Of a stretch of 63,677 nucleotides of DNA, positions 40,757 through 50,700 are shown piece after piece (the first letter of the stretch is position 1; every line of letters begins with the position of its first letter). This stretch comes from Phycisphaerales bacterium (lineage in GTDB: Bacteria; Planctomycetota; Phycisphaerae; UBA1845): contig QZJT01000131.1 of assembly GCA_003597935.1 (NCBI GenBank), positions 1-63,677 on the forward strand, given 5' to 3'. The position numbers and the translations under genes are program-made. The notes under the pieces were generated by a model, which was not told the DNA's origin, did no database searches, and saw nothing but the letters and a program-made list of their open reading frames with translations.

Positions 40757-42574
40757 TTGTCGAGTCTTGAGGCCATCAAGGCAGAGATCCTGTCTCGGGT
40801 CACGATCGTAGACGTGGTCCGGGACCGGGTGTCGCTGCGCCAGCGCGGCGGGCGGTGGCTGGGGCTGTGCCCGTTCCATTCGGAAAAGACGCCCTCGTTT
40901 CACGTCCTTGCCGACAAGGGGTTCTTCAAGTGCTTCGGCTGCGGCCGGGGCGGTGACGTGTTCACGTTCGTCCAACTGGCGGAGAACGTGGACTTCAAGG
41001 AGGCCCTGCGCATTCTGGCCGACCGGGCCGGGGTGGACGTGCAGTTGTCCGCCCGCCCGCGTCCGGCCGGCGAGCCCGGCCGCGCCGACATCGCTCGAGT
41101 CTGCGAGTGGGCGCTGAAGTTCTTTCGGCAGGAGCTGACGCGATCGGAATCCGCGGCCCATGCCCGGCAGTACGTGGCCGGGCGGAGCATCAGCGCCGCG
41201 ATCGCCGAACGGTTCGGCCTGGGCTTTGCCGCCGGCCAGACGGACGCCCTGCTGGCCGCGGCCCAGCGGGCCGGTTTCACCCCGAAGCTGCTGGAGGCGG
41301 CCGACCTGGTGCGCACCGGCGACGGCGGCCTCTACTGCACGTTCCGCAACCGGTTGATGTTCCCCATCCACGACGTGATGAACCGGGTGATCGGGTTCGG
41401 CGGCAGGACGCTGGCGGACGACCCGGCGAAGTATCTCAACACGCGCCAGAATGCCCTCTTCGACAAAGGCCGCAACCTCTACGGCATCAATCATGCAAGG
41501 ACGGCCATCACGGAGAAGAACCGGTCGATTCTGGTCGAGGGGTACACGGATTGCTTGGCAGCCCATCAGGCGGGTTTCACCGAGACGGTAGCTACGCTGG
41601 GCACCGCCCTGACGGAGAACCAGGCCGACATCCTCCGCCGGTATGCGGAGTCGGTGATCGTCCTGTTCGACGCGGACGCCGCCGGGGACGCGGCGGCGGA
41701 ACGGGCGATCCGGGTAGCGATGCCTCGCCACCTGACTGTGAGATTGACCCGGATCCCGGACGGCAAGGACCCGGCCGAGTTTTTCCAAACGCAGTCCGCC
41801 GAGAAGTTTATAGGCGTTTTGAATTCGGCCGAGGACGCGCTAGAATTCAAGTGGCGGCGGACTCGCCAGCGCATGGGGGAGGAGGCGGACGGCCGCCGCC
41901 GGCGCGAGGCCATCGACGAGGTTTTCGAACTCGTCGCCGACGCGTTGATCGCGGGCGCAGTGCCCGACGTCGACCGGGGTACGATCGTCGACCCGGTGGC
42001 CCGCACGGTACACATGACGCCGGCCGAGGCGGAAAAGCTCCTCCGCGAACACCTTCGCCGCCGCCGACCCTCGGGACGATCCGCGACGGTCGTGGCTCAG
42101 CGGGTTCCGCAGCCGGTCGACGCGGAACAGGCGGGGCTGACCCGGATGCTGGAAGCCCTGCTGAACGAGCCTGCGCTGTTCGACGGTTGTCGGGACGTGT
42201 TCGATCCGGACCGGATCGCCGACCCGTTGGACCGTCGGATCGGCCACATGGTTCGGCGCATGGCGGAGGAGTACGGCGAGTTTCACCTGTCCGAGCTTCT
42301 GGCGCTGTGTGAGCAGCCGGAGCTGGCCGCACGGGTGACGGACCTGGCGGTGCGGCGCCCGCCGGACAGCAACTTCGCCGGCATGATCGAGTCGGCCCGG
42401 TTCCGCCTGGAGGAAATCGTCAGGCTGCGGCGGGCGGACGAGCACCGCGACGATCTGGCCTTCGTCGGTGAGAACGCGCGGCAGGGCTCGAGGTTTCTGG
42501 GTCCGCGGAAGTCGCGCGTGATCCGGACGCTGTCCGACTCCAGTCCCGAATCGGGGTCGGCCGCGAACACGTGA
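40757..42574 (+). CDS. dnaG: DNA primase
   Basis: 605 residues from a TTG start at 40757. The N-terminal zinc ribbon has CPFH (C38, H41) and CFGC (C59, C62) in LGLCPFHSEKTPSFHVLADK and FFKCFGCGRGGDVFTFVQ. The RNA polymerase core follows, with the Toprim Glu in SILVEGYTDCLAAHQAGF and Asp residues in VIVLFDADAAGDAAAERA. The C-terminal third (about residues 400-605) is the diverged DnaB-binding region. DnaG makes RNA primers at the replication fork. It is followed by rpoD on the same strand, the conserved macromolecular synthesis operon order without rpsU. Confidence 0.95.
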   Translation: MSSLEAIKAEILSRVTIVDVVRDRVSLRQRGGRWLGLCPFHSEKTPSFHVLADKGFFKCFGCGRGGDVFTFVQLAENVDFKEALRILADRAGVDVQLSARPRPAGEPGRADIARVCEWALKFFRQELTRSESAAHARQYVAGRSISAAIAERFGLGFAAGQTDALLAAAQRAGFTPKLLEAADLVRTGDGGLYCTFRNRLMFPIHDVMNRVIGFGGRTLADDPAKYLNTRQNALFDKGRNLYGINHARTAITEKNRSILVEGYTDCLAAHQAGFTETVATLGTALTENQADILRRYAESVIVLFDADAAGDAAAERAIRVAMPRHLTVRLTRIPDGKDPAEFFQTQSAEKFIGVLNSAEDALEFKWRRTRQRMGEEADGRRRREAIDEVFELVADALIAGAVPDVDRGTIVDPVARTVHMTPAEAEKLLREHLRRRRPSGRSATVVAQRVPQPVDAEQAGLTRMLEALLNEPALFDGCRDVFDPDRIADPLDRRIGHMVRRMAEEYGEFHLSELLALCEQPELAARVTDLAVRRPPDSNFAGMIESARFRLEEIVRLRRADEHRDDLAFVGENARQGSRFLGPRKSRVIRTLSDSSPESGSAANT

Positions 42575-42762
42575 CCGCTCGCCCGGGTTCGAGCGGCGCC
42601 CGGCCGGAGCAGGTCGGCCGGGCGGCGACGGTGGTGTAGAATGAGGGGCAGTTTCACGAGCGCCGCAGACCCCCGACGCGCCAACGCGGGCAGGGCGGCG
42701 TCCGGAGCAAGTGTGAATCGTGCCGCGTCGCGACGCGACGGGAGCGCGTGGAGTTTTCTTCG

Positions 42763-44484
<1,722 letters not shown>

Positions 44485-44561
44485 GCCGGGAATGTCGAAT
44501 GGCGAATGGCGAATGATGAGACGCGGATATCGTGAATAGCTGACTCAAACCGGAGACGCTC

Positions 44562-44804
44562 ATGACGAATGAACAACTGCGCGAAGTGCTGGGCGCACGG
44601 CCGTTTCGGCCATTTACGATGCAGCTTGCCGACGGGAGCAAGGTGCACGTGCCGCACTCCGAGTTCATGCTGCCGCATCCGAAGGGCGGGCGGACAGTCG
44701 CCGTCGCCATGTCTGGCGACGCCTTCAAGATCGTCGACCTGCTGCTGGTAACCGCGATAGAAGTCGGCAACGGACGGCCGGCCCGCCGGGGCAAGAAGAA
44801 GTGA
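44562..44804 (+). CDS. Small uncharacterised protein, copy 1
   Basis: 80 residues. It reads MTNEQLREVLGARPFRPF, then MQLADGSKVHVPHSEFML, then AFKIVDLLLVTAIEVGNG, a compact beta-rich fold similar to many small hypothetical proteins in planctomycete genomes. CGGAG precedes the ATG. It is followed by a paralogue at 44847 (about 50% identical over the shared part). No function can be named. Confidence 0.7.
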   Translation: MTNEQLREVLGARPFRPFTMQLADGSKVHVPHSEFMLPHPKGGRTVAVAMSGDAFKIVDLLLVTAIEVGNGRPARRGKKK

Positions 44805-44846
44805 TCAACGTCACGGCTCAGCAGAGGCTACAGGAACCATCCGCAC

Positions 44847-45098
44847 GTGACGATCGAACAACTACGCGAACTTCACCGGGCACAGCCCTTCCGGCCGTTC
44901 AAGCTGCAATGGGCCAACGGGGATGAGGTCAACGTGCCACATCCGGAATTCCTCTGGTATCCGCGCAGGGGCAGCCGGACCGTTTACGTCGTGGCGTCCG
45001 GCGTAGCGTTTCCGGCGTCCGAGCGCCGTTACGGCAATCGCTGCGTTGCACAAGAGGACGCACCCAGCCGAGCCGCGACCGTAAGGGAGCGGGCTTGA
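44847..45098 (+). pseudogene. Small uncharacterised protein, copy 2 (frameshifted)
   Basis: Starts with GTG 44847 and parallels copy 1: MTIEQLRELHRAQPFRPF, then VPHPEFLWYPRRGSRTVYV. After ASGVAF the frame diverges; the +1 frame instead reads RRPSAVTAIAALHKRTHP, where VTAI aligns with VTAIEV of copy 1. A one-base shift near 45005 therefore explains the odd Cys/Arg tail. It may be a real decay or a sequencing error. Confidence 0.6.
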
Positions 45099-45159
45099 AC
45101 GGCGTTCATTCGCCGCTCGCGCAGCGCCTACGGCACGGTCGTCACGCTGACCGTGGCCG

Positions 45160-45475
45160 CCAGCCGAAACAGATTCGACCGCCGAGAACGCAGAGCGCGC
45201 AGAGAAAGACCCGCTGCGCGGGGAAGCCCCGTGAACGGGGCTGGGGACATAGGGATCGCTTTGCGTCCGGGTGACGGACTTCGGGAGGTCGGGTCGTGGG
45301 CAGGAAATCTATCATTGCGGCCCCGGGCGGCGCGCGGGAATCTCCTTCGCCCCTGCCGGGGCGAGAGAAAAGAAGGGCGTCTTCCTTCCACGGGTTCCGC
45401 GTCGGGCGGCGGCGCCGCCGCGCCGCTCCACCCGTGGCTACAGCCCGTCGCCTCGAGTGCGGTGAACATCATCGT
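45160..45475. repeat. Palindromic repeat (CCACGGGTTCCGC / CTCCACCCGTGGCTACA)
   Basis: Within 45099-45492, arms CCACGGGTTCCGC (45398) and GCTCCACCCGTGGCTACA (45425) form an imperfect hairpin; a nearby CCCGTGAACGGGG (45227) is a second one. The same arms occur at 31790-31850 and, degraded, near 11095. No gene is supported in the gap. Confidence 0.6.
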
Positions 45476-45492
45476 CGTGGGCACCACGGCGA

Positions 45493-45894
45493 TCAGCCGT
45501 CCGGTTGGTTTGTTTGTTGCCGTCGCAACCCTGCCAACGCGAAGCTGATGTCCACGTGCGCGCCGTAGACCGCCTCGAACCATCGAGAATTGGCCGGGTT
45601 GCTGTTGGTCGCAGGCTTCAGATGCGTCAGCGAACCCGAAAGCGCAGGCAGAACGAATGCCTTCTCGACGTGCGTGATCTGCCCACACGCTTCTGCCCTT
45701 TCCAAACGATGCCTTTCCGCCTTCAAGTCATTCTTGAGCCACTTGTACGATTCCCTGACCTCCACTCTCTCAGCATTGCCCAAGTGATGGTATGGCCTAG
45801 ACAGCAGCGCCTCCAGTTCGTCCATTTTCCGATGATACGTCGATAGGGTGTCGATGGCTTCCTGCCTCTCGGCACGATCATCTTGCTCAGACAT
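45493..45894 (-). CDS. Hypothetical helical protein
   Basis: 133 residues from ATG 45894, with AAGGAG six bases upstream (a better start than 45918). The N-terminal half is strongly helical (QEAIDTLSTYHRKMDELEAL; VRESYKWLKNDLKAERHRLE) and may form a coiled coil. The rest (HLKPATNSNPANSRWFEAVY) has no motif. It stands 34 bases downstream of the methyltransferase remnant on the same strand and could belong to the same restriction-modification island. Not recognised. Confidence 0.6.
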   Translation of the reverse strand: MSEQDDRAERQEAIDTLSTYHRKMDELEALLSRPYHHLGNAERVEVRESYKWLKNDLKAERHRLERAEACGQITHVEKAFVLPALSGSLTHLKPATNSNPANSRWFEAVYGAHVDISFALAGLRRQQTNQPDG

Positions 45895-45928
45895 GCGAGC
45901 TCCTTGGGTATTCTCCATGCTGACTCGT

Positions 45929-46453
45929 TTAAGCCAGCTTCATCGCAATTTCCTCTTCGAGGATTTCCTGAACGGTTAGGGCGACGATGATTCGCCCGCT
46001 CTTTTTGAAGAACGCGCCGATCTCCCGGCGGGCGTCGCTGCTGTAGTCGAAGGAAACGAAGAAGCCCTTCTTGCGATCCTCGCGGGTCATCATCGCCTCG
46101 AAGGCATCGATGTCCGGTCGACCAACCTTGTCTTTTTGTTTAACCTGGATCGGATACCACTCGTCGAGGAACTCACCGAAGGTCTTGGTATGGCTCACCG
46201 GAGCCGGATCCTTCAGCTCCGAGCCCACCGGGAAAACCCGGCCGTCGATGCCCATGTCGCCGACCTGGGCCTTGTTGGGGATGCCGCCCAGGGCGATGAC
46301 GGCCCAGTTCTCGAACTCGAAGGGCGGAATCTCGCGCAGCTTTTCCTCGCTCCACGGCAGGTCGCGGACGACGAAGCCGCGCCCGGCCCGCCACAGCGCT
46401 TCGTCCTCGCGCAGCTTGCACACGTCGCGCAGGCGCTTGGCCATGACGCGGAA
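45929..46453 (-). pseudogene. C-terminal fragment of a DNA methyltransferase fused to an Mrr-like nuclease domain
   Basis: The recognisable part begins at RVMAKRLRDVCKLREDEALW and ends ALTVQEILEEEIAMKLA. It includes FEFENWAVIALGGIPNKAQV, then the Mrr-type PD-(D/E)XK residues: MGIDGR (Asp), and YPIQVKQKDKVGRPDIDAF (Gln-x-Lys). Such nuclease tails follow site-specific methyltransferases. Its N-terminal partner lies at 47072-47536; the frame before 46453 is unrelated sequence shared with the GIY-YIG gene tail. The split means the enzyme is inactive unless the parts recombine. Confidence 0.75.
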
Positions 46454-46469
46454 CGGGGTGCATGAAACA

Positions 46470-47060
46470 TTACCCGCTGTCTGGTTCCTCATCTTGCTTT
46501 GCTGCATCATACAGTGGCGAGAACTCGGATAGCTCTCTTTCGAGGTTTGGGTTGGGCATGAGGGCAAAGAACGCTTCGGCGCGAGCGATGAACCCCTCCA
46601 CGTTTCCTTCATACACTTCATTCAGGACAAGCCTGCATCCTTCGCGGGCAATGCTATCCATCGCAGCGTAATCCCAAGACCGCTTGCAAGGCCAAGCTTT
46701 CACAAGCCTTGCTGTCGGAGCGGCAGTTCGATGTTCGGTCAGACGTTTCTCCACATTGTCCGCGAACCCAATCTTCACACGATCTGGAAGTGCCTCGGGA
46801 ACCAATTGAATCAGGTAGAAGAACCCGAAACGATCGTACTTGGACGAGTCTTCCTCATCTGGGCTAATAGGTCCGCGCCGTGAATCATATGCCGCGATCA
46901 AACGATCCGCATCGGCTTTGGACAGGAGGAGTTTGTCGCCCTTCCCCCGATGCAATTCGATACTCAGAGTGTCGCCTACACGCGCGAGGAAACGACGAAC
47001 CGTCCCGCCATCGACCTTGAGTTGCTTTGCGATCTGCGGGATGCCAATCATTTCAGCCAT
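46470..47060 (-). CDS. HTH plus GIY-YIG-like (T5orf172-type) protein inserted in the methyltransferase gene
   Basis: 196 residues from ATG 47060 with GAGGG eight bases upstream (TTG 47075 is an alternative). The N-terminal 55 residues look like an excisionase/MerR-type winged helix (IPQIAKQLKVDGGTVRRFLA). The second part FGFFYLIQLVPEALPDRVKI, then GFADNVEKRLTEHRTAAPTA, and ending in a Glu/His-poor helical tail, resembles the GIY-YIG-like MUG113/T5orf172 domain. The canonical GIY-YIG pair is modified (YLIQL and VKIGF). It lies exactly where the middle of the methyltransferase is missing, as a homing-type gene would. Nuclease activity is family inference. Confidence 0.7.
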   Translation of the reverse strand: MAEMIGIPQIAKQLKVDGGTVRRFLARVGDTLSIELHRGKGDKLLLSKADADRLIAAYDSRRGPISPDEEDSSKYDRFGFFYLIQLVPEALPDRVKIGFADNVEKRLTEHRTAAPTARLVKAWPCKRSWDYAAMDSIAREGCRLVLNEVYEGNVEGFIARAEAFFALMPNPNLERELSEFSPLYDAAKQDEEPDSG

Positions 47061-47071
47061 TGAAGCAGCCC

Positions 47072-47536
47072 TCAAAATCTGCCCACAGACGAAGCAAGCG
47101 CGCCAGACTGATCGCTAAGGCGTTGACTCTCGAGGCAGTTCTCCTGCTGGATCTGGCCGAGCATCACCTCGACGTAGTGGCTGGCGTGCCAGTCGCAGTG
47201 GTAGTAGAAGCTGCCGGTTTTCTTGAGCACGCGGGCCAGTTCGACGCAGCGCGGCCGCATGTAGTCGATGTAGGCCTGCGTGCTGGCGTGGCGGTCCTCG
47301 AAGGCGCGCTTCTCCTTCGTCTCGCCCCAGAAGACCTCGTAGTTGCGGTTGCTGTTGAAGGGGGGGTCGATGTAGATCAGGTCCACGCAGGCCGCGGGCA
47401 GCTTGGCAAGCTGGTCCAGGCAGTCGCCGCAGTAGATGATGCGCGTGTCGAGCAGCGCCGACGCCCGCGCGGCACGCCTCGGCGGCGCGGCGGGCGCGGC
47501 GGGCTTTGCTCTTTTTGACGGGCGCCTGCCGGCCAT
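47072..47536 (-). pseudogene. N-terminal fragment of the DNA methyltransferase
   Basis: After a basic leader the frame carries IYCGDCLDQLAKLPAACVDL, the catalytic DPPF motif in YIDPPFNSNRNYEVFWGE, and GSFYYHCDWHASHYVEVML. These are the catalytic motif IV and nearby blocks of an N4/N6-amino methyltransferase. Similarity stops near GQIQQENCLES (about 47125), after which the frame runs into unrelated residues. The matching C-terminal part is at 45929-46453. About 350 middle codons are missing relative to a full-length enzyme of this type (my estimate from family memory). Confidence 0.78.
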
Positions 47537-48111
47537 GGCCGGTAGTGTACGCCGCGGCGCGAACCCGGCAAGGCGAAATGGACGGTCGGACCCGGCGAGC
47601 GTCAGGCTTGCGTCGCCCCGTGTCGCGATCTTTGCCGAAATGCGGTGTGTCGGTCGTGGCGCGCAAACGGGACGATTATCGTGACGCGGGAGCAGGCGGC
47701 TGGTTTCCGTGTTCCGGCCCCTCCGTTTCCCTCCGCCTCAACCAGCGTTAGATTGATCGACCGATCGTACCCGGGGGGCGAACGTCCGAATCAGCGTGGA
47801 TTCACGCCCCCGCTGACGCCCGGCCCGCTTCCGTTCGGGATCCGGGTCGGCTGGCAGCCCGGCGCGAACCGGCTTACAATGTCGCACGGCCGTGATCAGA
47901 ATCGCCGGTATTCCGGGAGGTTTTTGCCCGTGGTCCGGCGATGCTCCGCACGGCCGTCAGCGCGGCTTGCGGCACGCGGCGTGCTGGCAAGTCGCCCCAA
48001 ATGGGCCGCGAATCCTGATCGCGTTGCGGCGGTGGGCCGTGCAGACCCCACCGCGGCACAACTCCGCGGTGTCCGCGGAGCGACTGGTAGGGCCGTTTTC
48101 CTGGCGAACAC
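47537..48111. other. Intergenic region without a supported gene
   Basis: Divergent gap of 575 bases between the methyltransferase remnant and the ResB-like gene. Frames in it show no domain. It is a plausible promoter region for the ResB-like gene, but no box pair is clear. Confidence 0.45.
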
Positions 48112-50484
48112 ATGAGCGCAGCAATCACGTCGAAAACGGGCCGCCCGCTGCCGACGCCGCCGCGGCGGACCGGGCGGGCAACCTGGCTCGGGGACCTGCT
48201 CAGCAGCGTATGGTTCGGCGTTTCGCTGCTCGTCGTCCTGTTCCTCTACTGCTCGATCGGCAGCGCCGTGCCGCAACTGCGGCAGCAGCCGTATTTCGAG
48301 ATGACCGAGTTCGAGTGGTTCCACTGGTGGCCGTTCGACCTGCTCATCGTGCTGATCTGCCTCAACATCACGGTCGTCACGATACGCAGGATTCCGCTGC
48401 GGCTGGTCAACGCGGGCGTATGGATGATCCACGTCGGCATTATCACCCTGGCGATCGGGTCGGTCATCTACTTCACGCGGAAGATCGAGGGCGACGTGCC
48501 GGTGTTCCGCCGGGCGGTGGCCATGACCGCGCCGGACGGGACCCGGGCGGAACTGGTCGCCCTGCCGGGGGCGAGCACGTCGTTCCAGACCTCGCAGGGC
48601 GTCTACCAGGTGCAGGTGCAGAGCACGCACAGCGATTACACGCTGCTGACGGGAGCGGACAAGGGCAGAAAGACGCACGCCGTGACGCTGATGATCACGC
48701 CGCCGGCCGGCGAGCCGTTCGCCCGACAGTTGCTGTCGGGCTATCCCGAGTACACCGAAGACGTGATCCCCGGCAAGGGCAGGGCGATCAAGACGTTGGG
48801 CCGGGCGCTGGTCGACGAGTCGTTTCACGCCGAATTGGAGTACGTGCCCGCCACTGATTTCGGCGTGATGAGCACGTGGGCGCTGTATGTCCGCGAGGTC
48901 GGGCAGGCACAGTGGGTCGAGCGTCCGATCCGCGGGCTGCCGCGCTACAACGACCGGATCGCCTCGCGCGATTGGGTCGTCTGTGACGAGAAGGTGGCGT
49001 TGCGGCCGATCGACCTCGAGGTGCCCCCCTCGGATCAGGCGGACGCGCTTTCGGAGGCGTCGGTCCACGTGACGGGCTTTCTGCGCTACGCGGAACTTCG
49101 GCAGCACTGGCGCGACGGCGGGGCGCAGTTGAACCCGCGGCTGGAGCTGGCGGTTTCCGGGCCGCACGCCCAGACGCAGACCTTCGATCTTTTCGCCGGC
49201 AGCGATTCGCACAATAAGCTGGGCGGAGCGATCGAGTTCCGCTGGCTGCCGGACGCCTCCGCGGTGGAGCGCCTGCCGACCGCGACGGAATCGCAACTCG
49301 TCTTTCACGTTGCCGATCCTCACGCCGAGCTGACCGTGCCGGTGACCGAACAGAACGTGGGGCAGGAGGCGGCGTGGACCGACGTCGACGGCACGCCGTT
49401 CTCGTTCAGGATCACGGGCGTGATGGACAACTTCGCCCGGCCGGCGGGCGGCACGGTGTCGATCGCACTGGTCGAGCTGCGCGATGGCGAAAAGACCTGG
49501 ACGCGGATCGTCGCCGACGACCCGGCCGCCACCCGTGACATGCCGACGATGGACGGCGCGGCCCACGCGGCCGGCGGCGGCTTTCTGGAGCCGGACCCGC
49601 GCATCGAGATCCGCTATGAGCCGGCCGGGGCGCCGATGATCTTCGCCGCGCTGCCGGACGGGCGTCTGTTCGTCTCGGCGGTCGTCCCGGGTGCGGAACC
49701 GTTGCAGCGTTTCGTCAGCATCGGCGAGCCGATCTCGTTCGACGGCGCGATTCAGGTCACGCCCACGTCGCTGATGCTGCACGCCCAGGCGGACATCAAG
49801 CCGTATGTTGTGCCCCTGTCCGCGCGTCAGCGCGACGCCCGCGAGACGTTCTCCATGATCCGTCTCGAAGTGACGTCCGGCGGGACCACGCAGACGCAGT
49901 GGGTGCGCTACAACGAGTGGGCGCTGCCGGGGCCGGAGTTCGGCGTCGGTCGCCTGCCCTACACGCCGGTCGTATTCCGCCTGCGCGACGGCCGGCAGGT
50001 CGAGGTGCTCTTCTCCCGCGAGCGCGAGGAACTGCCGTCGCCGGTCATCCTCGAGGAGTTCGAGCTGATCTCGCACGACGGCGGGTTCACCGGCTCCAAC
50101 CTGACGGTGCGCAACTGGGAATCGCACGTTCGCTTCCTGGACGGCGACCAGTGGAGCGACGAGATCAAATCGCTTTCAGTCAACGACCCGACTGAGGACC
50201 GCGGGTTCTGGTTCTTCCAGTCGGCCTGGGACGCCCCGCCGCGCAACAACCTCAGCGGGGGGATGAACTACACCATCCTGGGCGTCGGCAACCGCGAGGG
50301 CGTCCACATTCAACTGCTCGGCTGCTGCGTGTCTGTGGCCGGGATGATCTTCGCGTTCTACGTCAAGCCGATCATCAAGCGCCGCCGCCGCGAGCAGGCG
50401 GCGGCTAGAGTCGGGGCGGCGGACGAAATGCCCGTCGGCAACGTTGAACCCGAAGGTGTCGGCGAACCGGTGGGGGTGGGATGA
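48112..50484 (+). CDS. resB: ResB/Ccs1-like cytochrome c biogenesis protein
   Basis: 790 residues, much longer than typical ResB. N-terminal helices SSVWFGVSLLVVLFLYCSIG, WWPFDLLIVLICLNITVVTI and VNAGVWMIHVGIITLAIGSV, then a large periplasmic domain, then the C-terminal helix QLLGCCVSVAGMIFAFYVKP. Conserved His in the helices may help heme handling. The final tail (EQAAARVGAADEMPVGNVEP) is low complexity. It is followed after 200 bases of repeats by CcsA on the same strand; the two form the system II heme-delivery complex for apocytochrome c across the inner membrane. Confidence 0.85.
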   Translation: MSAAITSKTGRPLPTPPRRTGRATWLGDLLSSVWFGVSLLVVLFLYCSIGSAVPQLRQQPYFEMTEFEWFHWWPFDLLIVLICLNITVVTIRRIPLRLVNAGVWMIHVGIITLAIGSVIYFTRKIEGDVPVFRRAVAMTAPDGTRAELVALPGASTSFQTSQGVYQVQVQSTHSDYTLLTGADKGRKTHAVTLMITPPAGEPFARQLLSGYPEYTEDVIPGKGRAIKTLGRALVDESFHAELEYVPATDFGVMSTWALYVREVGQAQWVERPIRGLPRYNDRIASRDWVVCDEKVALRPIDLEVPPSDQADALSEASVHVTGFLRYAELRQHWRDGGAQLNPRLELAVSGPHAQTQTFDLFAGSDSHNKLGGAIEFRWLPDASAVERLPTATESQLVFHVADPHAELTVPVTEQNVGQEAAWTDVDGTPFSFRITGVMDNFARPAGGTVSIALVELRDGEKTWTRIVADDPAATRDMPTMDGAAHAAGGGFLEPDPRIEIRYEPAGAPMIFAALPDGRLFVSAVVPGAEPLQRFVSIGEPISFDGAIQVTPTSLMLHAQADIKPYVVPLSARQRDARETFSMIRLEVTSGGTTQTQWVRYNEWALPGPEFGVGRLPYTPVVFRLRDGRQVEVLFSREREELPSPVILEEFELISHDGGFTGSNLTVRNWESHVRFLDGDQWSDEIKSLSVNDPTEDRGFWFFQSAWDAPPRNNLSGGMNYTILGVGNREGVHIQLLGCCVSVAGMIFAFYVKPIIKRRRREQAAARVGAADEMPVGNVEPEGVGEPVGVG

Positions 50485-50700
50485 ATAACGAATTAAGAAC
50501 GCGCCGAAACGGTGTAACGCAATCCGAACCGGGAGCGTAAGCGACCGGCTCCTGCGGCCCAATGGCGAATGTCGAATGTCGAATGGCGAATAACGAATGT
50601 CGAATAACGAATTAAGAACGCGCCGAAACGGTGTAACGCGATCCGAACCGGGAGCGTAAGCGACCGGCTCCTGCGAGCCGCGTGGCTTTAGCCCGCGCGG
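50485..50700. repeat. Mixed heptamer and REP family 3/1 repeats
   Basis: After the ResB stop: two copies of a block with AACGCGCCGAAACGGTGTAA, each followed by the REP family 3 unit CGAACCGGGAGCGTAAGCGA (50512 and 50645). Between them lie heptamers AATGTCG/AATGGCG/AATAACG. A REP family 1 copy (GAGCCGCGTGGCTTTAGCCC) at 50669 runs into the start of the ccsA frame. Confidence 0.8.
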
